Shown: piece by piece, positions 56,030 through 64,000 of the stretch
How positions within the stretch are numbered: position 1 is the first letter of the stretch
Layout of the letters: each line of letters begins with the position of its first letter
Origin: Mytilus californianus
Taxonomy: Eukaryota; Mollusca; Bivalvia; Mytilida; Mytilidae
NCBI RefSeq assembly: GCF_021869535.1
Contig: NW_026262668.1
Coordinates: forward strand, 136,511,635-136,575,634
Direction: 5' to 3'
DNA length: 64,000 nt
Position numbers and translations under genes: made by a program
The notes under the pieces: generated by a model
Databases searched by the model: none
Seen by the model: the letters and a program-made list of their open reading frames with translations, nothing else
What the model was told of the DNA's origin: nothing

Positions 56030-56355
56030 ATGATTAAGATTATACACAATGTTGGCTGCTGTATTCCTATTTTTGACATTTCAACCTATAGTGTCTGTTT
56101 GTTTTGCTTACACATTGTTGTCAATATAATGGAATTCTATAGGACTGTCATACAAGTGAGAGGTTTAGCTAGCTATAAAACTAGGTTTAATCCACCATTT
56201 TCTACATAAGGAAATGCCTGTACCAAGTCAGGAATATGACAGTTGTTTTCCATTCGTTTGATGTGTTCGAGCTTTTGATTTTGCCATTTGATAAAGGACT
56301 TTTTAGTTTTGAATTTTTCTTGGAGATCGGTATTTTTGTTATTTTACTTTATACA
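56030..56355 (+). repeat. Solo B tail
   Basis: AATGATTAAGATTATACACA, AATGTTGGCTGCTGTATTCC, AGCTAGCTATAAAACTAGGT and TTTTGTTATTTTACTT give a near-complete B tail. No RT precedes it. Confidence 0.88.
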
Positions 56356-56359
56356 CAAA

Positions 56360-57240
56360 GAGAATATGATTAACAAATCACAAGTATCTCATTATCTGGA
56401 GTACTCATTAACGTCCCACACATAAAGCTTCCATGGTTAATAGTCTTTTACCTAATTTACCTTAGTTCTATACAGTATTCACGGAGCATTTTCATTACTT
56501 TTAATTAGATAATAGTTAAATAAATATGTATACTGATTGTTGTTCAGTATGATAAAATATTTCTAAACTCTTTTCACAATAATAAACATAGCTTTCCATC
56601 TTTGTTATACACAGTCGATATCTTATTTAACTATATCAAGGTAAATGTATTATTCAATGATTATAAATTCACCGAATGCATCAAAGAGAAATTCATTAAA
56701 AATGAAAGCAATATGTGTAAGCCATAAACGCTGTCCTCCATTAATTATGCATTGTGCAAAATACATGTTTGACGAGTTGGCAATGGTATATTTCACTATT
56801 TGATTTACGCTCGTGGGGATTTATTCACCCTTCTTGATCACCTGCTAACTGACATTTTCCACCGCCCCCAGATGTCGTATCTTGAATGATACATTTTATC
56901 ACATAGATTTGCTTGTATCATTCTTCAGACATTCTTGCTTCACGCTATTTATCAAGAAATATTGACTCCAAAGGAAAAGTATATATTGCCTCATTGGTAA
57001 TTCTACCACAGTTTTGTATTGTACATGACAACAACATTTTAAACAAAGAAACCTGGCCATCAACGCTATACAAATCCAACTATAAAAAGTTGTTTTTCTC
57101 AAGATAATGCGTCATTACTTTGCAATCCTGATTTGAATTTTGATATATCTGTTCACAATTCCAATATCCAAATGAGGCAATCCCAAATAAATGGCAAAAG
57201 TAGTTAACCGTTGTTAAAATCGCATACATTTATTTATAAA
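56360..57240. other. Unrecognised DNA
   Basis: Overlapping plus and minus frames of about 65 codons at 56899-57107 share no motif with known proteins. No feature could be supported. Confidence 0.4.
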
Positions 57241-57271
57241 ATACAAAAATCAAGGTAAAAAGAAAAAACGA

Positions 57272-57430
57272 AGGGAATCTCATGAACTCTAAAAGGAGCG
57301 TGACATGATGAGAAGACTAGGTAAGGAATAGCATGAACTCCAAGAGGAGCGTGGCATGATGAGAAGACTGGTAAGGAATCACATGAACTCCAAAAGGAGC
57401 GTGACATAATAAGAAGACTAGGTAAGCGTC
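57272..57430. repeat. ~50-bp satellite, 3 copies, related to the 58-bp satellite
   Basis: CATGAACTC(C/T)AA(A/G)AGGAGCG recurs at 57281, 57332 and 57382. The core GGAATC.CATGAACTCC..A and GGAGCG(T/A)GACA is shared with the array at 15.12-15.47 kb, while the rest of the unit (ATGATGAGAAGACTAGGTAA) differs. Confidence 0.9.
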
Positions 57431-57499
57431 TCCTGCTTTGCATGCATAAATCACAATACGAATTAACACTCAGTAAAATGTTACAACCAGAAGTACTAA

Positions 57500-58300
57500 A
57501 AAAAGGTACATTGACAGTTCAGACAGCTATTCTGGTATCTAAAGATGCCATTGTGCGAAAACATGTCGCTAATGAGTTGAGACACAGACACAGCGTATCG
57601 GTCAACCAATTCGTGATGGTGACCCTAAACACTCCTTTAATGTCATTTACAGTCGTTCTTTCCAATTACTCTTGATCACACCTCCGTTAATGAAGTCCGT
57701 AAGGTGTGAATATGCACGATTGTCATGTATTGAGATATAAAAACGCCATACGATTAGACAGAGGGTATGTTACTTATGGGAAATGGGAAGTTGAAAAAAT
57801 CGAAACTTGAAATCACCACAATTGTCAAAGATTCTAGTTTGAAGTTTTTTATGTGTATCCATATCAAAGAAAATATCAAGATATGAAAAGGACCGTCTAG
57901 TTTATGAAGTATCCTTAATCTCACTTACAAGAGATGACATCATACACTGAAATGTGGATTATTGAGCGACATGACATTATCAATATATCTGAAAATAAGA
58001 TGGAGGAACTTGAAAGATGCTTTTCCTCTCTGTCTTTGAGAAGGTTCTGTATAAATGCTGCTTCATATAAATACAAACAAATTGCTCAGTATGGATGGAC
58101 ATTTACCACCCATCGTTGGTAAATCAACTGTCTGTTGAAATATCAATCCGTCAATCTCAACAAATATGTTGTATTTCAAAAAGTCCATTATTTTGAAAAC
58201 TTAATTTTTGATGAATTTGTTGTTGGAATCAGTGTGGTTCTGCACAAGACCAGATTTGTCATAACCTAAATTAAGGCATTAGTATTTTCCCGATGTTCGA
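57500..58300 (-). pseudogene. PLE RT, degenerate (PLE-E)
   Basis: Read on the minus strand in broken frames: FLKYNIFVEIDGLIFQQTV near 58.15 kb, IFRYIDNVMSLNN with the catalytic site changed from YIDD to YIDN (57976-57987), SFDFFNFPFPISNIPS and YGVFISQYM near 57.75-57.85 kb, and HHELV-type thumb remnants near 57.6 kb. Plus-strand frames here (57442-57675, 57934-58122) are antisense shadows. Confidence 0.75.
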
Positions 58301-58379
58301 ATTTGATAAATCGGATAAGAAGACAAAGGAGGATGAGTCGATATGATAGTAGTCTCTTGCTATGCATGTTTCCTTAAGT

Positions 58380-58734
58380 ATTTAGGTATTTAGTATAACG
58401 ATAAATTTTCACTTCTGTACTCGTTCTGTGAACAACAAATTTATTTATTTTGTTAAAAATATTTCCGTACTCCTAACAACAAAATTATTATATTTAAATT
58501 TACCTGTGTACTTTATTTTATTTAACGCCATTTTGTTCCAGGTTATAGTAGTCTTTCTGACATTGTTTTACGTCTTTTCTATTAATATTGTATTTATATT
58601 GTGTCACAGATCAAATCTATTCGTTCAGTTTATGTTTACTTGTTTTTCTTTATATGTCTTTTTGATCGAGTTAAGCCATTTCAATTGATATTTTAAAGTG
58701 TGTCTTTTTATGTTGTAATGTTACACTACTGTTT
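58380..58734 (+). repeat. Likely upstream part of the D-tail element
   Basis: This T-rich segment (GTGAACAACAAATTTATTTA, CTGTGTACTTTATTTTATTT, ACGCCATTTTGTTCCAGGTT) leads without a break into the D tail, resembling the RT-to-tail linkers of PLE-C and PLE-D. The 86-codon frame 58428-58688 has no motif. Confidence 0.45.
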
Positions 58735-59078
58735 CAGGTAAGGGTGAAGGTTGGCGCCTGTTAAAACATTTAAACCCGCTGCATTTGTATGCACCTGTCC
58801 TAAGTCAGGATCCTGTTGTTCAGTGGTTGTCGTTTGTTGATGTGGTGCATAAGAGTTTTTCGTTTCTCGTTTTTTTTATATAGATTAGACCGTAGGTTTT
58901 GCTGTTTGAATTGATTACACTAGTCATTTTGGGGCCCTTTATAGCTTGCTGTTCGGTGTGAGCCAAGGCTCCGTGTTGAAGGCCGTACTTTGACCTATAA
59001 TAGTTTACTTTTTACACACTGTGACTTGGATGGAGAGTTGTCTAATTGTCACTCATACCACATCTTCTTATTTCTATT
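58735..59078 (+). repeat. D tail
   Basis: CAGGTAAGGGTGAAGGTTGG, CCTGTCCTAAGTCAGGATCC, TTTATAGCTTGCTGTTCGGT, GAAGGCCGTACTTTGACCTA and CATACCACATCTTCTTATTT match the inverse of 24052-24390. Confidence 0.85.
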
Positions 59079-59239
59079 AACCCGCCATGCAAATCCACAC
59101 CCAGTCAAAATTTCGCAATTGGGAATAAAAACAGCTATCCACCTGATTTCAAATGAAATAAATATAGGCAAGTATAGGCAACCGTACGGCCTCTCTTTCA
59201 AAATGTCACAATAGAATAGGGAATAGGACAAAATCAAAT

Positions 59240-59637
59240 AGATTACAGTTCAGACGACTATACTGATATCTAAAGATATATAACCTGCAAAATGTTGTAG
59301 CTAGTGAGTTGCGACTCCGACACATCGTATCTGTCAATCATTTGGTGATGGCAACCGTAGAACTCATGTAGATTCTGTTTCAGTCGTTATTCCTCATAAC
59401 TGTGGTTGGGCAGTTTTTTTAAATGAGCACACCCCTGTAAACAAAGTCCGTATAATATGAAGACGGGAGATGTTCCTTGTCCTTTTCTCGTTTATATCAA
59501 ATGAGAGGTACAGATTTGTGAATTTCTAAAATCTCCTCTTTCGTGAATGATGTAGGGGTATATATGCAGGCTTTCAATATATGTTGTCCATTCCAATTTC
59601 TTAAGTTTAGTTAAACATTCCAAATAATGATTTTTGC

Positions 59638-59640
<3 letters not shown>
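59240..59640 (-). pseudogene. PLE fragment, 3' side of a LINE insertion
   Basis: The minus strand encodes, from right to left, CKNHYLECLTKLKKLEW and a degraded TPTS.TKEEIL-like stretch (59640-59500), then after a large internal deletion the thumb LKQNLHEFYGCHHQMIDRYD, VSESQLTSYNILQ and stop (59390-59260). The RT core is gone. It continues on the far side of the LINE fragment. Confidence 0.78.
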
Positions 59641-59670
<30 letters not shown>

Positions 59671-60835
59671 TCTTTATTTAACGAAGGTAACTCATTTAAC
59701 ATACAATGGTAATCTCACACGAGGCCTTCACACATTAAAATGAACAATTAATACATATAACAATCAATGCATATAACACAATAATCAATAGAGATGTACA
59801 CAATTACAAATTTATATACACAAGCATGAAAACAGTCTGTAGAACTAGCATGGCAAGAATGTCCTAAGAGAAAAAAAAAAGTTTGTCTACTCATTTTGTT
59901 TTGTGAAAAAAAGATTAGCACATTTCACCTAAAAGCTTTCGATTTGACTTTAATCCTTTATAACATTTGGCAAACTATTCCAAATAATTAGACCAGAATA
60001 TTGAAAAGTCTTTTTGAAGTATTCAGACTTTGGCCTTGGTAAATGAAGATGTCCAGATGTTGTTGACCTAAGAGAATAGCTATATAGATCACTGCACGCA
60101 GTGAATTTACTAGTAAGATAATCTGGCGCTAGTCCATTCATACATTTGAACATTAAAATGGCTTGAAAATATTTTATCCGTGTAAAAATGGTCATCCAAT
60201 TAAGTTCTTTAAACATTGATATTGATGGATAATCAAAATTATGAATCCGCTCAATGTTGCAGTTTGCGGTAAAACCCCATATGGTGCAACAATAATCAAT
60301 TATTGGTAATATATAACTATTGCAAAAAAGGATAAGACCTTTGCGAGGCAAGTATCGTTTTAATCTATTTAGCAGGTATAATCTGCTTGAAAAAATCTCA
60401 CATACTTTATCTATGTGAATTGACCATGATAGATTTTTATCTATATGGATACCAAGAAGTTTTTCTACTTCCACATTGTCAAACGAAGTCTGATTTTGCG
60501 ATAATACACACAAGACATCATTACAATTCTCAAGTTTTCTCTCAGATCCCATAAGCATACATTTGGACTTCTTGTTATTTATTATCATATTGTTTTCAGC
60601 ACACCATTCAATTACGTTTTCAAAGTCTTTATTTAAAAAAGAGTTTAAGTTTGAAATAGATTTAGACGATATATGCAAAGTTGTGTCATCAGCATATAAT
60701 TCAGACTCTGTGTGTTTTAATGTAAACGGGAAATCATTTATATAGATTAAGAATAATAATGGTCCTAATATGGAACCTTGTGGGACCCCGAATGATACAT
60801 TATTGTATCCTGATTCAGTTGTTCCAATTTTAAAA
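59637..60835 (-). mobile_element. LINE fragment, 5'-truncated, with ATT-rich 3' tail
   Basis: A single minus-strand frame runs from about 60830 to 59950: YNNVSFGVPQGSILGPLLFL, IYINDFPFTL, ELYADDTTLHISS (YADD at 60685-60696), INNKKSKCMLMG, LGIHIDKNLSWSIHIDKV, LPIIDYCCTIWG and IIWNSLPNVIKD. It carries no stops for about 290 codons. The 3' UTR ends in AATAAAG and an (ATT)n run. It is a jockey/CR1-like non-LTR element truncated inside the RT palm and the youngest-looking insertion in the window. Confidence 0.92.
59639..59668. repeat. (ATA)n tail of the LINE
   Basis: About ten ATA (ATT on the minus strand) units form the 3' end of the LINE, as in several CR1/L2-like elements. Confidence 0.9.
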
Positions 60836-61020
60836 CATTATTTGAGCATATGTTTGCTTGACCAACAACATATTTGTCGAAAAGAGAGGATAAAGCATCC
60901 ACAACCTCGGGCTTTTTAAAAAGTAAGAAAAAATTGTGCTTATGGTACGCGTAGTTTTTTAATGCGTTTAGTTTAGGTTCGTATGACTCGCACTTAAACA
61001 ATCGCATGGCATAGACAGCT
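60836..61020 (-). pseudogene. PLE fragment, 5' side of the LINE insertion
   Basis: The minus frame encodes MRLFKCESYEPKLNALKN, then FFLLFKKPEVVDALSSLFD and KYVVGQANICSNNV. The last part parallels PLE-A YVVVPADKAPNNIV. The next expected residues (VCK.HY) appear at 59640 beyond the LINE, so one PLE was split. Confidence 0.82.
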
Positions 61021-62040
61021 TAAAAGTCATAAAAAATTAACAAGTATGAAATCATTTTGAAATCTACATATGCTGCACCTTTCAAACCTCAAAAAATAAA
61101 TCATATAGGTAAGTTTATATTAAAAACTATATATTGATTCCTAAAACAAAAAAAACATTTTTCAATGTTCCTCTAGAAATTTCCTAAAAATATGACAATT
61201 GGTTTTCTGTCATAGAAACACCAATCCTTAATTATTTTCGTTTTTAGCAACATTTAAAAAAGACGGAATTGAATTATCTAGACATCACTTTCAACCATAA
61301 TAATTCTATATTAAAAGTACTCATAAAAATATCAATTTAATTTTTGTAATTCATTTTTTTAACGATAACTGGTCAAGTCGTATTATAGTAATGATACAAT
61401 GAAGACAATACTAAGAACCAATAACAAAATACACAATGCATGAAAGTACAAAAAAAAGTAAAACAATAATAGTTTTAATTATTATAATAAGGAATTATTT
61501 GTTTTAAAAGAATGACAGCAAAATTTGCAAATAAGTTCGATAGAAAATATATGAACAGGGTCGATCAAAAGCGAACAAGATTAATCAATCAATTACCGCC
61601 GCGGGAAGGACACAAATTTGTAAGAGGTAATTTGCAGATCTAATATTGCTGCGCTAAATTTAGGAAGTAATTTGTATTGTTAGCCCTGCATATCCCTTAG
61701 TAATCTGATGAAGAATATATGTCTTAGAGTTGTTCAATATATGAACGCATAAAATGAAAACATATTGACGTGCCTGCATGGTAAATAGCTAGCATCTTTT
61801 ATAACTGTCAAAGCTAGCTGTTCTGCAAGATATTCCATTCGCATGCACCTATACATTATGTACTGTGCTATAAACCTACATAAAGCAGACGATAAAAAGT
61901 TTTAATCTACTAATGACAACAATATTTTTATAAAGCCTATTTGATTGATATTTTTAGATTGTTGACACAGTAGATAATGAGTTACCACGATGTCTCACAA
62001 ACGAAAGGAGTTTGGTAAGCCGATAACAAATGACAATGAA
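61020..62040. other. AT-rich DNA, nothing recognised
   Basis: No coding or repeat feature could be supported. Confidence 0.4.
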
Positions 62041-62079
62041 CGCCACAAGTCTAGCTAATACATATACTACGTCAAGACA

Positions 62080-62165
62080 AAAACCTGCAAAGAGAACTTA
62101 AGATTATGCAACACAAACTCAATCAAAAACCGAGATGAACTCTGAACTATTCCGTCATCTTTTTT
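62080..62165 (-). repeat. PLE-A tail remnant
   Basis: ATTATGCAACACAAACTCAA, TCAAAAACCGAGATGAACTC and CTG resemble the CAACACGAACCCC..CAAAAACTGG..GATC segment of the A tail. It is short and diverged. Confidence 0.4.
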
Positions 62166-62242
62166 AGAACATCGTGAACACATTTGTAACAAGATGGTCT
62201 TCAAATGGAAAATTTACTGAACTCTTTATTCAGAACAAAAAC

Positions 62243-62632
62243 TTAATATAGTTGAAGAGTGAAAGTAAAATCTAGATTACTTTTATCTAAATGAAACACA
62301 TGAATTTCCAGATTATAATCCTTTACTGCTATCTGAAATTTGCTTTTCCTTTTCATATAATTCTGTGTGTACTCAAGATGGGAATTACATGAATGAAATT
62401 GTAATTGTTTGTCGGTCAAATACAGAAAACACAGGAATTCCTTGTTCGTTTTCTTATTATAAACTCTTATAAGAAACAACAGAGAGGAATTATATGGATC
62501 TCCTTTCAAATAGATAATAATGTATTTACAATACTCATAAAAGTGGTAATATAGTTTCTTATTAACATTTTTATTGATAAACGATTCAAATGATTTCCAT
62601 GACTTTTTCTTAATTATGATAAAAGTGAACAA
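62243..62632 (-). other. 129-codon open frame, unrecognised
   Basis: The protein starts MFTFIIIKKKSW and is rich in Lys, Phe, Tyr, Asn and Leu. It has no signal peptide, clear membrane segment or motif I recognise. It could be an exon, a decayed element ORF or a chance frame in AT-rich DNA. No splice or promoter context was found. I do not assign a function. Confidence 0.2.
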
Positions 62633-63217
62633 CTATGTGTACTAGATAAAAGCAGAAACACATTCATCAAAACAATTAAAAAAAGGATTAAAAGAAGATG
62701 GATATTTTTTTACTTAAAAGTATTTTTAAAAGATAATGTCCAGGGTCATTTTTTGCGATCAAGGTTAATTGCCATCAATGAATCAGTCATATAATAATAA
62801 CACATCTCTATTAAATGTAGTTTTATACAGATAATGAGCAGTTTCGCCATTGGTTCTTCCATAAACCAAGCTGTTATCCTAATCTAGAGTGAATTAGATA
62901 TAAAGCTAAACAAGATTGTTGTCTATTTAGATAGATGTGTAGTGGCTATTTTTCGATTATTTTGAAGGAGCGTTCTTCATTTACATCAAACATATATTCT
63001 TTTATCGTTGGAGCTCAAGGGAAACTTATTATTTCGGAAAATTGTGGTAACATATTTTTTTTTCTTTATTCATATTGTATTCTGGCTTGCTGGGTATAAC
63101 TGCTGGTCTCCACCTTATCAAGAATCCTTTCTTTCGAAAATTGTTAGCAAACAGGTCGAAACTAGAAGAGCCTTAATTATCATATTCTAGTTGCTACGAA
63201 TTTCCAAGTTTAATAAC

Positions 63218-63310
63218 AGCCTCGGTGGTCTCGTGGTATCGTGTTCGGCTCGAGTGCGGGAGGTCTTGGGTTTTGAACCAATGTTGGTCAAAGCGAAGAC
63301 TATGACATAA
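63218..63310 (+). mobile_element. tRNA-derived SINE head
   Basis: GCCTCGGTGGTCTCGTGGTA resembles an A-box-containing tRNA 5' half, and GGGTTTTGAACC is a weakened B box. The following GGTCAAAGCGAAGACT matches the start of the SINE body seen at 28.45 kb (GGTTAAAGCAAAAACT). The cloverleaf does not close properly, so it is not called as a tRNA gene. Confidence 0.6.
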
Positions 63311-63537
63311 GTACTAATTTGTATATTTTTGTTTACCAAATGTTCACTTCGTGTTCAAATTTTTTATGACTCAATGTTTACAGAATTAATACTCTTTTGG
63401 CATAATCAACCTTTACATGACGAGTATGTACGAAAAATATATAAAAACACTAAAACCTCATTTGTTTGCAGTTCATAACCAAATGAAACCAGAAAAGAAT
63501 CATTACAGATGTATACAAAAAACATTTGGATGATTAG

Positions 63538-64000
63538 GAAAAAACAAGAGATCAAAGATATCAAGGGGACATTAAAAAAAACAAGAGATCGAAGATATCA
63601 AGGGGACAGTCAAAAACAAGAGATCGAAGATATCAAGGAGACATTCAAAAAACAAGAGATCGAAGATATCAAGGCGACATTAAAAAAACAAGAGATCCAA
63701 GATATCAAGGGGACATTAAAAAAACAAGAGATCAAAGATATCAAGGGGACATTAAAAAAACAAGAGATCGAAGATATCAAGGGGACATTCAAAGAAACAA
63801 GAGATCGAAGATATCAAGGGGACATTAAAAAAACAAGAGATCCAAGATATCAAGGGGACATTAAAAAAACAAGAGATCGAAGATATCAAGGGGACATTCA
63901 AAAAACAAGAGATCAAGAAGACATTAAAAAAACAAGGGATCCAAGATATCAAGGGGACATTAAAAAAACAAGAAATCGAAGATATCAAGGGGACATTAAA
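63538..64000. repeat. 35-37-bp tandem array, at least 12 copies, runs off the window
   Basis: The unit AACAAGAGATCGAAGATATC plus AAGGGGACATTAAAA recurs from 63545 (next at 63582, 63617) to the edge. Minus-strand frames read it as repeats of NVPLISSISCFF. The unit resembles the last ~36 bp of the PLE-A tail (AGAGGGACGAAAGATACCAG, AGGGACAGTCAAAC at 46102). Confidence 0.95.

Noticed and set aside
63218-63300. Functional tRNA gene
   Set aside because: B box is degenerate and the acceptor stem does not pair; followed by SINE body.
63610-63988. Minus-strand frames encoding repeats of NVPLISSISCFF
   Set aside because: They are translations of the ~36-bp array and have no unique sequence.

Overview
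This window looks like intergenic or intronic DNA from a marine mussel (Mytilidae, most likely Mytilus-like). I infer this from its AT-richness, the lack of any convincing host exon, and the dense interspersed repeats I recognise from mussel genomes. No host protein gene, rRNA or functional tRNA could be supported. Nearly everything recognisable is mobile-element debris or tandem repeat. The short ORFs are mostly chance frames in AT-rich DNA or frames through repeats.

Layout. (1) 0-9 kb: a 38-bp hairpin satellite, solo retroelement tails, a Penelope-like element (PLE) fragment lodged in a ~55-bp satellite, and a ~1.1 kb direct duplication (5.5-7.6 kb). (2) 8.8-10.05 kb: an element with ~80-bp terminal inverted repeats that contains a hammerhead ribozyme motif. 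(3) 10-34 kb: sparse, mostly unrecognised AT-rich DNA with a PLE reverse transcriptase (RT) scrap at 11.5 kb, a 58-bp satellite at 15.1 kb, a 185-bp palindrome at 17.9 kb, SINE pieces at 28.4 kb and scattered solo tails. (4) 34.3-35.75 kb: a foldback-type element with subterminal repeats, followed by a SINE 3' end. (5) 37-49 kb: a LINE RT scrap, then a PLE graveyard with two broken copies of one family (PLE-A), one of a second family (PLE-B, with a GIY-YIG endonuclease region upstream of the RT) and an inverted PLE-B fragment. (6) 50.7-56.4 kb: two further RT 3' ends followed by long 3' tails. (7) 57-61 kb: a 50-bp satellite, more PLE RT, and a LINE fragment nested in a PLE. (8) The right edge runs into a ~36-bp tandem array.

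How the parts fit together. The abundant 150-350 bp interspersed repeats (called tails A, B, C, D and the PLE-B tail here) are not independent families. In this window tails A, B, C and the PLE-B tail each also occur in order behind a PLE-type RT 3' end, so the solo copies read as 5'-truncated retrotransposed 3' ends. One C tail sits cleanly inside a PLE-B RT frame with a 4-bp AATT target-site duplication. A second layer is a set of small hammerhead ribozyme motifs in three sequence families. All three have a stem III that is a self-complementary octamer with no loop, the form expected of ribozymes that act as dimers. One of them lies in the 3' region behind a PLE RT fragment. The window therefore records a PLE, hammerhead and solo-tail retrotransposition system, nearly all of it decayed: three PLE-A/B copies and one more PLE have lost an RT catalytic aspartate.
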